Assembly (NCBI GenBank): GCA_021151835.1
Contig: JAGKWO010000052.1
Span: 1-27,811 of the forward strand
Direction of reading: 5' to 3'
Length of the DNA stretch: 27,811 nt
Source: Gammaproteobacteria bacterium
Lineage (GTDB): Bacteria > Pseudomonadota > Gammaproteobacteria > Pseudomonadales > Cellvibrionaceae
In this document: positions 9,670-17,014 of the stretch, piece after piece
Layout: each line of letters starts with the position of its first letter
Position numbering within the stretch: position 1 is the stretch's first letter
Program-made: the position numbers and the translations under genes
Notes under the pieces: generated by a model
The model's database searches: none
What the model was told of the DNA's origin: nothing
The model's input: the letters and a program-made list of their open reading frames with translations, nothing else

Positions 9670-9700
9670 AGTTACATTTTTGTAACTACTTTTTTATAAC
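9670..9700 (+). promoter_or_regulatory. Palindromic operator overlapping a promoter for the 9745 gene
   Basis: A perfect palindrome AGTTAC-ATTTTT-GTAACT occupies 9670-9687. It overlaps a plausible -35 element TTACAT (9672-9677), which lies 17 bp from a -10-like TATAAC (9695-9700). The half-site and 6-bp spacer resemble the GCTAC-N6-GTAGC repeat at 19014-19035 in the central divergent promoter. The nearest regulator gene is the HxlR protein at 10412-10771. Confidence 0.5.
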
Positions 9701-9744
9701 AAATTGTTTCAATAAACTGGCGCAAATTAATCAAGGAGCTGTAC

Positions 9745-10326
9745 ATGAAACTCAAAAAAACTTTATTGATCAGCGCTTTCGCACTCTCTGCAACTATTGG
9801 CAGTTTTTCAAGCCAGGCAGAGAGCAAGTTTTATATGGAAACTGATCCCGCAACATTTTTAATGAAGGGAGACTCGATACATTTTAAATTTTCTACAGAT
9901 TCCTTACCCCATTGGCGCTTCGGAATTGGAACCTATTCACTTGAGCTTCCCGACCTTCTGGTGGATTTAAATAGCGACAACAAGAACGAAGGCTGGGAGG
10001 TAGATATTACTCGTGGCATAGGATTTTTCAGTGAGTATTATTTCAATGAAGATCTGAGCGGGTGGATGCTGGGCTTACAGGTTTCCGAACAAAAAATGGA
10101 AGTTGTTAGTAAAGAGTTGGGAAAAGCGGCGGAATTTACCAATGGTTTGGCAATGGCAAGCTTTGGTTACCGTTACAACATAGAAGGCACCAACTTTTAT
10201 GTATTACCCTGGGCAGGAATTGGCTACGCTAAAACAATTGAAGGCAAGCCGGAACGCCAGGCATCGACCTACGACCAGGACCCATGGCTTAGCTTTATGA
10301 CGTTCCATATTGGTTACAGTTTTTAA
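9745..10326 (+). CDS. Small outer-membrane beta-barrel protein, function unknown
   Basis: A 193-aa exported protein. A Sec signal peptide (MKLKKTLLISAFALSATIG..., likely cleaved after SSQA, about residue 25) is followed by alternating hydrophobic/polar strands such as LPHWRFGIGTYSLEL, GWMLGLQVSEQ and NFYVLPWAGIGYAK. It ends in the terminal aromatic signature (FMTFHIGYSF) recognised by the BAM machinery. Length fits an 8-stranded barrel. A strong AAGGAG ribosome-binding site stands 7 nt before the ATG. The gene has its own promoter with a palindrome over the -35 region and shares a bidirectional terminator with the HxlR gene that faces it. I do not recognise a specific family. Its operator resembles that of the central cluster, so it may be co-regulated, for example as a stress or export-related porin-like protein (inference). 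Confidence 0.8.
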   Translation: MKLKKTLLISAFALSATIGSFSSQAESKFYMETDPATFLMKGDSIHFKFSTDSLPHWRFGIGTYSLELPDLLVDLNSDNKNEGWEVDITRGIGFFSEYYFNEDLSGWMLGLQVSEQKMEVVSKELGKAAEFTNGLAMASFGYRYNIEGTNFYVLPWAGIGYAKTIEGKPERQASTYDQDPWLSFMTFHIGYSF

Positions 10327-10370
10327 TGCTGTTGCAACAAAAAGGTAACGCAGAAAATAGTGAATGTATA

Positions 10371-10399
10371 AAAAAATACCCCGCATAGGCGGGGTATTT
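10371..10399. terminator. Bidirectional intrinsic terminator
   Basis: An 11-bp GC-rich stem (AAATACCCCGC, 10374-10384, paired with 10389-10399) has a 4-nt loop. On the minus strand the stem is followed by TTTTTT, so it is a good terminator for the HxlR gene ending at 10412. On the plus strand it follows the 9745-10326 gene with a weaker T-rich tail. Confidence 0.8.
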
Positions 10400-10411
10400 C
10401 ATATCGATCCA

Positions 10412-10771
10412 TTATGCATTGGCAGCTTCCGCTTGCCTGCTAACCTCCATCAGGAGCCTGCCCACATGGTCCATGGCACGAATAACATGCTCCAGTTCTC
10501 GTCCGATATCCGAGAGTTCATATTCGCTGGTAGGCGGAACTGTAGGGTACATACGTTTTATCACAATATGCTTCTCTTCCAGTTCCCTCAATCGCTCACT
10601 TAGGATCTTGGTACTGATGGTTCCCAAGGATTTACCTAACTCGGAGAAACGCTTTTTCCCTCCCAATAATTCCCTGATTATTAGCGTTGCCCACTTATGC
10701 TCCAATATATCGGCAATTACCCTGACAGGGCACAAAGCCTCGCAGGGTGACCCAGCTATGGATTTTTTCAT
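10412..10771 (-). CDS. HxlR/DUF24-family transcriptional regulator
   Basis: A 119-aa winged-helix regulator of the HxlR (DUF24, MarR-like) family. The family signature CEALCPVRVIADILEHKW is at the N-terminus with two Cys (C10, C14), followed by the helix-turn-helix and wing KRFSELGKSLGTISTKILSERLRELEEK and the typical YELSDIGREL. In several DUF24 proteins the conserved N-terminal Cys senses electrophiles or oxidants, so a redox or reactive-metabolite signal is plausible here. I start at the ATG (MKKSIAG); an in-frame TTG four codons upstream at 10783 is possible. It lies 145 bp after the stop of the HupE-like gene on the same strand, so it may have its own promoter. It is the only regulator inside the cluster and so the best candidate to bind the palindromes at 9670 and 19011. 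Confidence 0.92.
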   Translation of the reverse strand: MKKSIAGSPCEALCPVRVIADILEHKWATLIIRELLGGKKRFSELGKSLGTISTKILSERLRELEEKHIVIKRMYPTVPPTSEYELSDIGRELEHVIRAMDHVGRLLMEVSRQAEAANA

Positions 10772-10916
10772 AATGGCACCCAAAGTTCTCTAACGGCCTG
10801 TCATTGTATTCAATATACGGACCAACGGGAAACGCAAATTCGAGTGACAATGGCCTATATCAAGGATCTCTACATAAATTTTACGGATATGTCTCCGGTG
10901 TGGCGCATAAAGGCAC

Positions 10917-12032
10917 TTAAAACCGAGCAAAAGTTAATAATAATGCGATACACCCAATAACAAATGAGGTGCCTCGAACAAAATAGGAATAGTACCAATC
11001 GAAATTTCGCAGCCAAACAAGTAAGGGCAAAAGTATTGCTACGATTAATAATTGCCCAAATTCTATGCCCAAGTTGAACGCCAATAATGACAACGCCTGT
11101 TGCTCTTTGGAAAAAGCCAGCTCGCTCAATGCACCTGCAAACCCGAACCCATGGATCAAACCAAACAAGAAGGTGATCAGCGCAATACGATGCATAAATG
11201 GATAAATATTATTAAATGCTGATAACAGCATGGTAATCGCAATCAGCAGCTCCACCCAATGCGACACAGGCTTGACCCAGCCGAAAATGGTCAAACCCAA
11301 GGTAATACTGTGGGAAGCGGTAAATGCAGTTACCAGGATCAGCGCTGTCTTAACGACGCCCCCCAGATCCACATTGACTTGCCATTGCTTGCCCTGGGGC
11401 GTTAATACTGACACCAGTAACAAGGTAATTAAAAATAAAATATGGTCATATCCCATGAGGATATGAATGAATCCCTCACCTATAAACGACAAAAAAGCCC
11501 GCTTATTTTCAAACAGATCCAGGGTGACAAATCCTTCACTACTCGACAAATCCCTTGTGATAGTTGAATCGCCCGACTTGATGACCACACTCAGTGGATT
11601 CTCTTTTGCAAAATCGGCCCGCATGGTCAGGGCTCCCAAGGCAGCGCATTGATAGCGCATGGGAATTACCAGACTGTTATTTGCATTATTGCTCGCAGGA
11701 GAAAACTTCCAATCTGGCAGGATGCTGACTTGGCACGGCTGGTTTGCACGCTGCAGAATAACGCGCGCACGCAACTGCGCTGCGATAGACTCGCTCGCCG
11801 CATTTAGCTCTGTTCGGGTTATAGCGTTGTTGGCGTTCGTGTCCAGGGGAGTGAACTGGAGTAAGGTATCAATAGGGATATGAATTGTTGCGTGTAAACT
11901 GCCCTGCTCATCCAAGGTGCCAACAAAGGAATTTTTTGCGTAGGTATGGCTACTGAATGCAAATAGCGCGAAAACACCAAACCGAAAAATCGCGGCGGCC
12001 AAAAGGCCGCCGCAACGAAAGTTAATTAACAC
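10917..12032 (-). CDS. HupE/UreJ-like membrane protein with EF-hand-like loop
   Basis: 371 aa. A signal-peptide-like N-terminus (about 1-32) is followed by an extracytoplasmic domain (about 33-190) that contains DTNANNAITRTE, a good 12-residue EF-hand-type calcium loop. The rest is a C-terminal membrane domain of about six helices with HupE/UreJ_2 signatures: GYDHILFLITLLLVSV, ASHSITLGL, FGLIHGFGFAGAL and FNLGIEFGQL. The conserved His and acidic residues suit a metal-ion permease; HupE/UreJ relatives carry nickel or other divalent metals. The GTG start overlaps the end of the cupin gene by 11 bp, so the two are probably translationally linked. A likely partnership is metal supply for the secreted cupin (inference). 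The start region is odd: codons 7-14 form a perfect GC-rich hairpin (see 11985-12013). Confidence 0.8.
   Translation of the reverse strand: MLINFRCGGLLAAAIFRFGVFALFAFSSHTYAKNSFVGTLDEQGSLHATIHIPIDTLLQFTPLDTNANNAITRTELNAASESIAAQLRARVILQRANQPCQVSILPDWKFSPASNNANNSLVIPMRYQCAALGALTMRADFAKENPLSVVIKSGDSTITRDLSSSEGFVTLDLFENKRAFLSFIGEGFIHILMGYDHILFLITLLLVSVLTPQGKQWQVNVDLGGVVKTALILVTAFTASHSITLGLTIFGWVKPVSHWVELLIAITMLLSAFNNIYPFMHRIALITFLFGLIHGFGFAGALSELAFSKEQQALSLLAFNLGIEFGQLLIVAILLPLLVWLRNFDWYYSYFVRGTSFVIGCIALLLTFARF
11985..12013 (-). terminator. Terminator-like hairpin inside the start of the HupE-like gene
   Basis: On the minus strand GCGGCGGCC-TTTT-GGCCGCCGC is a perfect 9-bp GC stem with a tetraloop (11992-12013), followed by GATTTTTCGG. 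It begins 9 bp past the stop codon of the cupin gene, where an intrinsic terminator would be expected, yet lies within the N-terminal codons of the next gene. It may be a leaky terminator or attenuator that reduces HupE-like expression relative to the cupin. Confidence 0.6.
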
Positions 12033-13029
12033 AGAGGCTTCCTTCCAACAGCGGCACCTGTATTGGTTTTGAAGGGTCAGCCTTCGAAACTGACATGCCG
12101 AATTTAACGGTTTGACCCGGATTCAGCTTGGAATTCCACGCTTGTGATTTTGCCACATAAGGGTTTTTACCCACTAAGGTTGCATTCCAGATGTTAGTAA
12201 CACGGGTCGACCCATCAGTGTAAAGCCAATTCACCGCCCAACCATCAACCGCAGCCGCCGTTTTATTGGTGATTGAGATTTCCACGTTCGCTCCATTGCC
12301 CCATTCGTTCAGCACTTTGTATTTGCAACTGCCTAAGTTGGAATTGGTGTTATCTGGAAACGGTGGGAAGTCCAAAATGTCGTATTCCCACTGATTGGAA
12401 CCAAACACACCAACAATATTCACAATAGAAGTACCAACGTTTTGGAAAGCGTGAGGCGTCATTGGCGGTATGTGTACGATATAGGGAGCGTTAACAACGA
12501 AGGACTTACCCTTCATAAAATAACGAACCGACCCTTTTAGCACGACATGCGCCTCTTCGCCCACATGGGTATGCAAAGGCGCACCGCGTCCTGGCAAAGT
12601 GTTAGTGATAGAAATACTCATGTTTTGGAAGCCATGACGCTTACCTTCCATCACATGGATAATTTCCTCACCACCCGGATTAATCACCACCATTTTGTCC
12701 GGGGTAATTACAAATTTTTCGGCTGAATCCAGCACTGGCGCCTCAAACAGAGGAGGGATAATGGCATTCACTACCGGAAAATAGTCATGGTTCTGCATGT
12801 GCAGCGCAAAACGCTCTGGGGTAATCGGCCCATAAGACTCACCACTGGGAGCAATGGGAAACTGCTCGGTAGAATCCTGGGGTCCATAAGTAATTGTCGG
12901 GTTAACCGGTAAAAACGACTGGGACTGCAAATCGACTGGGTTGTTACCCCAATCATTTCCAGCGTGGGAAAATGCCAGGGGTGCGGACAGGAGTCCGGCC
13001 AATATTGCTACAGGCTTAAGCAATTGCAT
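12022..13029 (-). CDS. Secreted cupin fused to a CBM2 cellulose-binding module
   Basis: 335 aa. A Sec signal peptide (MQLLKPVAILAGLLSAPLAFSHA, cleavage near 23) leads to a cupin domain (about 95-225). Cupin motif 1 is GAPLHTHVGEEAHVVLKG and motif 2 is PPMTPHAFQN, so all four metal ligands (HxH...E...H) are present. A CBM2 follows (C235-C333), with Cys at both ends, EWGNG, DGWAVNW, NIWNAT and AWNSKLNPGQTVKFG, including the aromatic residues that contact cellulose or chitin. The linker is short and lacks the Ser-rich tract often seen in Cellvibrio enzymes. The protein should act outside the cell attached to polysaccharide. The cupin reaction is unknown; a dioxygenase, isomerase or metal-binding role is possible. 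The gene sits between the flavoprotein and HupE-like genes, preceded by two inverted repeats and a weak ribosome-binding site. Confidence 0.87.
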   Translation of the reverse strand: MQLLKPVAILAGLLSAPLAFSHAGNDWGNNPVDLQSQSFLPVNPTITYGPQDSTEQFPIAPSGESYGPITPERFALHMQNHDYFPVVNAIIPPLFEAPVLDSAEKFVITPDKMVVINPGGEEIIHVMEGKRHGFQNMSISITNTLPGRGAPLHTHVGEEAHVVLKGSVRYFMKGKSFVVNAPYIVHIPPMTPHAFQNVGTSIVNIVGVFGSNQWEYDILDFPPFPDNTNSNLGSCKYKVLNEWGNGANVEISITNKTAAAVDGWAVNWLYTDGSTRVTNIWNATLVGKNPYVAKSQAWNSKLNPGQTVKFGMSVSKADPSKPIQVPLLEGSLCVN

Positions 13030-13072
13030 AATAATTTTCTCGTGAGTGAATGTTTTGTGGTGAAGCGAGTGA

Positions 13073-13116
13073 GGCTATTGAATAGCCATAAGGCTCCACC
13101 TGAAAGATGGAGCCTT
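13073..13116. repeat. Two adjacent palindromes in the flavoprotein-cupin gap
   Basis: The 94-bp gap holds a 15-bp palindrome GGCTATT-G-AATAGCC (13073-13087) and, 2 bp on, a 9-bp perfect stem AAGGCTCCA/TGGAGCCTT with a 9-nt loop (13090-13116). No T tract follows on the minus strand. The stem may be an RNA processing or stability element, and the short palindrome an operator for a separate cupin-HupE promoter. Confidence 0.5.
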
Positions 13117-13123
13117 TAGACAC

Positions 13124-14707
13124 TCAGTTCGCGAGTTCAATATCCATTTCGTTCGCGATTGTTGCAGTGGTTTCCTTCATTTCATTTTTCAGATAATGCA
13201 GAAGAGGATTAATATGCTCGGGCTCAACCCAGTTTGCTTCCAAATCCTCGATGATGTCATGGCGGCTTAACAATTCCGCACCGGCGTAGCGACGAACCAC
13301 AGGATGCAGGAATTGACTGCGCTGCGCTTGCTCGGTATTAGTGCGATGGATACGCTCCACATTAAATGGATCACCTTCAATCGGATCACCGTATTCCAGA
13401 TTGAGTGTAAAGTATTCCTGGGAATCAAAACGCTCCATAACGAACGGCTTAGGCATCTCTTTGTAATGAACCAATTGACCATTTTCAACGACAAACACAT
13501 CTGTCATAAAGCCGGCCTGTTGCCACAAACCCGCCGCCCGATTAACACGATCAAGCATCAGGTCAACCAACAACCTTGCACTTTTGGGATGAGCTTGGTG
13601 AGGATAAGGAACGCCAGCAATTTTTTCGTTCAACATATTGAACAAATAGCGGCAGTTATAGCGGAAGCCATGGATAAACCCAGATGTTGCCTTTTTGTAA
13701 TCCAGCGAGTGGGTAATGGTGCCGGCGAAGTACATCCCCGGGCAATTTACCGATTCGAAATTAGGCATAATGGCGGGGAATTTATCCATGTAACAGAGTT
13801 CCGGGGTTGCGCTCTCTTCGAATATGGAACCATCGAATTTAAATCCGGTGCAAGCAATCACGTAGTCGTAACGCAGAACTTCAACTTCGCCCTCGGCGTG
13901 TCCGTATTTAACGGTGACATCCAATTGTCCGTTGGACAATTTTTCAATATTCAAAATCTGCGCATCCAGCACCGCATTTTGCGATTTCAACTGGTAGGTA
14001 TCCAACAGATTGTTATTTACTGCCCGGAGATTACCCACATAGTGAGTTTTCCATGCCATCTTTATGGGATTAGGGCTAGCGATGTGAATGAGTGCTGCGT
14101 AAGGAATCAAATAATCGGCCGTTTCAAACCCGGAGTTACCCTTACCCAAAACCAGAACGCGCTTGTTCTCAAATTTGCGAGTCTCCAGATCCAGGTCAAC
14201 ATAGTTAATGCTGTGTTCAATACCAGGGATTTTAGGTGTCATCGGCTTTTTAAATCCGGTCGCGATGACGAGGTTTTTCGTGGTATAGGTGTTACCTTCT
14301 GCATCTATGATTGAATAAATTTCGCCTTCACGGCTGACTGATGCTACCGGAGTGTTGTATTGAACATTGATGGAATAATGGCTTACATAATCCGCCAGGT
14401 ATTTCACCAAGTTATCCGCGTCAGGAAAGAACTTCTCATCGTAAGTCGGGAAGCGGATGCCATAATCGTCCGTCAACAGGGAATTCCAATCGTGGCGCAT
14501 GTTGAACTCGGGGTCAGTGCTGCCAGTAAAAATCTTGTTGATAGAAATGAGTTTCCTATGCACTGGAAACATTTTAAATGATTCCCCTGCAGCCGAGCCT
14601 TGTTCCAGGATCAAATAGCGGATCCCGGTTTTTTGCAAGTAATAACCTAACTGTACGCCAGCAGGACCAGCACCAACAATTAATACATCAAATTGAGATT
14701 GGGACAT
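13124..14707 (-). CDS. FOXRED2/ERFAD-like FAD- and NAD(P)-dependent oxidoreductase
   Basis: 527-aa flavoprotein with an N-terminal FAD-binding motif GAGPAGVQLGY (about 11-21) and a second Rossmann motif GKGNSGFETADYL for NAD(P)H. The stretches FPVHRKLISINK, FNMRHDWNSLL, LDTYQLKS, HSLDYKKATSGFIHGFRY and SQFLHPVVRRY match my memory of human FOXRED2 (ERFAD) over nearly the whole length, including the part after the FAD domain. It is therefore closer to that group than to plain BVMO, YUCCA or ornithine hydroxylase enzymes, though all share the flavin monooxygenase fold. No signal peptide is present, so it is cytoplasmic. Chemistry is unassigned; oxidation or N/S-oxygenation of a cluster intermediate is plausible. 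It lies between the adenylating enzyme (30-bp gap) and the cupin gene, with AAGGAA before the ATG. Confidence 0.85.
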   Translation of the reverse strand: MSQSQFDVLIVGAGPAGVQLGYYLQKTGIRYLILEQGSAAGESFKMFPVHRKLISINKIFTGSTDPEFNMRHDWNSLLTDDYGIRFPTYDEKFFPDADNLVKYLADYVSHYSINVQYNTPVASVSREGEIYSIIDAEGNTYTTKNLVIATGFKKPMTPKIPGIEHSINYVDLDLETRKFENKRVLVLGKGNSGFETADYLIPYAALIHIASPNPIKMAWKTHYVGNLRAVNNNLLDTYQLKSQNAVLDAQILNIEKLSNGQLDVTVKYGHAEGEVEVLRYDYVIACTGFKFDGSIFEESATPELCYMDKFPAIMPNFESVNCPGMYFAGTITHSLDYKKATSGFIHGFRYNCRYLFNMLNEKIAGVPYPHQAHPKSARLLVDLMLDRVNRAAGLWQQAGFMTDVFVVENGQLVHYKEMPKPFVMERFDSQEYFTLNLEYGDPIEGDPFNVERIHRTNTEQAQRSQFLHPVVRRYAGAELLSRHDIIEDLEANWVEPEHINPLLHYLKNEMKETTATIANEMDIELAN

Positions 14708-14737
14708 TTGGGTATTCCTTTAATAAGTAGTTAAATA

Positions 14738-16033
14738 TTAAACCAGCAGGATTCGTTTGGCCTTGGCATCACCTTGGGCAATCACTTCACCAAAGTTGGA
14801 CACCTGTACAAAATCTATATTGCTCACCACATCAGCCATGCTTAAGGTAGCGCGGCAAGATGCCAGGTAATTGCACAAGGCTTGCTTATCCGCAGCCTGG
14901 ATTTCCGTGCCCGGCTGCAAATTCAAGCGCAGTTGGTAGCGATGCGAGTCGGACTCTCCTTCTACCAGGCGCCACTCGCTGATCCGATTGCCAAATGTTT
15001 TCTGGATGGCGCGGTCAATTTGCATTTCATAGAGATAGGTATCACCCACAGGCACAGCGTTTTTTGAGCGACCTAAAACGCTGATTTGCAACATGCCATC
15101 TACGGGTGAACGATGGATCTGAATCACATCGCCAATTCGATAACGCAAGAGCGGTAAGGATTCACGGGAAAAATCAGAGATAACGATTTCGCCGATATCA
15201 CCATTCATGGCTGCGTCTACCGAAATTGCTTTCGGCTGGTAGCCGGGGATCGATTTTTCCTTGAGGATTTCCTGTTCTGAAATGAATTCAAAATAGAGGC
15301 GCTCGCTCATAAGTTGCATGAGACCTGGCTGATCAGGACACTCGGTAGCAACTACGTCAGCCTCAACAGTTCCATACAAACTATATACTTGCTCGATCCC
15401 CCATAGGTTTTTGATAAATGCGCGCATACTGTCCGGCAGAACATCGCCGAAAATGATGGCGATCTGCATATTAGGAAAAACAGTATTTAGCGCCCCGAAT
15501 TCCTGCTCAATAGCCAAGCCAATTTCCTTCACCACCAGCGGGGTACCAATCACCACATTGACATCGGCTTCCTTTTTCATGTCAAAAATTGTGTCGTAAT
15601 CTACCTGGGAGGTATTAATCGCTGTTGCACCCAACGCATCACTGCCATTAACAATCGCCCAACCAGAAATACTGGGCAGAGGCGCGCCTAAGGACATAAC
15701 TCCGTGCCCTTGTTTCATGCCCAGTTTCGCCAGGGCGATTGCTTCATGCATGCGCTGGCGCTGTAAATCGGCATCAGAAAAAGGAATTCGCTTGGAGCGA
15801 TTAGTCGTTCCCGAGGTGTTAAAAAAACAGGTTGGGCAAATTTCCAGAGTGGTATCGTTCTCATCAAACGAATTATCATTGGTGTAATCAGACAGTTTTA
15901 ACGGTGTCAGATACTCCAGGTCCTCGAACTTCTCTACCGACCCATAAAGCGAATGGTCTTTCAGCGGAAAGAGCTTCTGCATTAATTTCTGGTGATCACA
16001 AATTTCAAGATCATATTTCTTGGTTGTACTCAT
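14738..16033 (-). CDS. PaaK-like adenylate-forming enzyme (ANL superfamily)
   Basis: 431 aa, the size of phenylacetate-CoA-ligase relatives. The phosphate-binding loop reads TSGTTNRSKRIP (about 73-84) where PaaK has SSGTTGKPT. SLYGTVEADVVATEC corresponds to the PaaK YGLSE..G..EC segment, LLRYRIGDV to the ATP-ribose/Asp motif, and GRSKNAVPVG to the hinge before the small C-terminal domain. Expected reaction: a carboxylic acid plus ATP gives an acyl-adenylate, which is then passed to CoA or another thiol. Since TusA and a desulfurase are in the same operon, a persulfide acceptor is an alternative to CoA (inference). Good AAGGAG ribosome-binding site. No carrier-protein domain is fused and none lies nearby. 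Substrate unknown; an aryl or indole acid would suit the context. Confidence 0.82.
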   Translation of the reverse strand: MSTTKKYDLEICDHQKLMQKLFPLKDHSLYGSVEKFEDLEYLTPLKLSDYTNDNSFDENDTTLEICPTCFFNTSGTTNRSKRIPFSDADLQRQRMHEAIALAKLGMKQGHGVMSLGAPLPSISGWAIVNGSDALGATAINTSQVDYDTIFDMKKEADVNVVIGTPLVVKEIGLAIEQEFGALNTVFPNMQIAIIFGDVLPDSMRAFIKNLWGIEQVYSLYGTVEADVVATECPDQPGLMQLMSERLYFEFISEQEILKEKSIPGYQPKAISVDAAMNGDIGEIVISDFSRESLPLLRYRIGDVIQIHRSPVDGMLQISVLGRSKNAVPVGDTYLYEMQIDRAIQKTFGNRISEWRLVEGESDSHRYQLRLNLQPGTEIQAADKQALCNYLASCRATLSMADVVSNIDFVQVSNFGEVIAQGDAKAKRILLV

Positions 16034-16057
16034 CTATTCTCTCCTTAAATGAAAAAT

Positions 16058-16981
16058 TTATTTCTGGTATTCAGCAACGACGTGGGTTATTCCACTGGCA
16101 AAAGAGCGATGTTGCGGCTCCCAATTCAAGACTCGACGCGCCCGCGAATTCCTAACCCGATAGGAACCTACCAGCATTTCAGACAGCGCCCGGCCAGCAA
16201 ACAAGCTTACTAACCAAGAGGGTACCGAGCTGTGCTTTCCACCGCCAAAACTGCGCAGTAAATTACTCGCCATGTCTTTCATTTTTATCGGCTGGTCATC
16301 GACCACACTGATCAGGCGATTGCCAAATGCAACATCTACTGCGGCAACATAGGCCTTGGCCAGATCCTGAACATGGATAAATGGCAGATAATTTTCTCCG
16401 TCGCCAGGAAATTGATACTTACCTTTTGCAGCCACATCTAAAAAGAACTTTTTAAAGGTTCCACCATTGCCGTATACCATACCGGGACGGATGCTGAGGG
16501 CGGGAAGGCCACGATCGGCGGCTTCACTCATAATTCGCTCACCTTCACGGTGATAATTTCCCAACGCAGTAGGATTTGGCTGTGTAGATTCGTCTATGAG
16601 AGCATCGCCATGGTTGCCATGGGCAATCATTCCCGAGGTATAGATAATTGCTTTAATGTTCGGATTTTCCTGCGCCGCACTCACCAGGGAAGATAAACAT
16701 TTATCGCGCAGTTCACCGGAGCGCTTCAACCAGCCAGAAGACAGCCGCATACCCGGCCGAACATGGGCTGCATGAACAATAACATCAGCCTCTTTGGCGT
16801 ATTTCTTCCAAACAGAATCGTCAGCCATATCACCTTTAACGGCGTGTATGTGCTGGCGAGTCAACTGCTCCAGACCGGCATTGCTGTTACAAAGCCCTAC
16901 AACTTCATAGCCAGCCTTTAGAAATTCTAACGCTACCGCATTGCCAATATAGCCACTTGCACCTACAACAAATACTTTCAT
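16058..16981 (-). CDS. NAD(P)-dependent extended SDR (epimerase/reductase-like)
   Basis: 307 aa with the extended-SDR layout: GASGYIG nucleotide-binding loop (7-13), Asp51 in KGDMAD, the HAAHVRPG segment, YTSGMIAHG, then Tyr143 in GNYHREGER, followed by SIRPGMVYGNGG and the FIHVQDLAKAYVAA substrate-domain motif. The classical YxxxK pair is not complete: the residue four after Tyr143 is Gly147, so the usual active-site Lys is missing. The enzyme may be an atypical SDR, a reductase with altered acid-base chemistry, or a non-catalytic NAD-binding protein. A very good GGGAGG ribosome-binding site precedes the ATG. It sits 33 bp after the desulfurase-like gene and 24 bp before the adenylating enzyme, so it is within one operon. 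Confidence 0.85.
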   Translation of the reverse strand: MKVFVVGASGYIGNAVALEFLKAGYEVVGLCNSNAGLEQLTRQHIHAVKGDMADDSVWKKYAKEADVIVHAAHVRPGMRLSSGWLKRSGELRDKCLSSLVSAAQENPNIKAIIYTSGMIAHGNHGDALIDESTQPNPTALGNYHREGERIMSEAADRGLPALSIRPGMVYGNGGTFKKFFLDVAAKGKYQFPGDGENYLPFIHVQDLAKAYVAAVDVAFGNRLISVVDDQPIKMKDMASNLLRSFGGGKHSSVPSWLVSLFAGRALSEMLVGSYRVRNSRARRVLNWEPQHRSFASGITHVVAEYQK

Positions 16982-17014
16982 TTAACCTCCCGTCAACAGG
17001 TTTTAATGCTGGAA

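Larger units (their letters stand above)
9138..9744. other. Long intergenic region between GH97 and OMP genes
   Basis: About 600 bp with no convincing gene, separating divergent promoters. The GH97 side (9138-9300) holds several inverted repeats. The middle (about 9300-9545) has short open frames on both strands without recognisable protein features or ribosome-binding sites. The right side (9546-9744) is AT-rich leader and promoter DNA for the gene at 9745. No riboswitch or small-RNA fold is recognised. Confidence 0.6.

Noticed and set aside
10772..10783. TTG start extending the HxlR protein by four residues
   Set aside because: The ATG at 10771 gives a usual family N-terminus; the TTG has no better ribosome-binding site.
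13304..14314. 336-codon open frame on the plus strand
   Set aside because: It lies wholly antisense to the flavoprotein gene, has no recognisable domain and no operon context; the minus-strand frame has clear FAD motifs and a ribosome-binding site.
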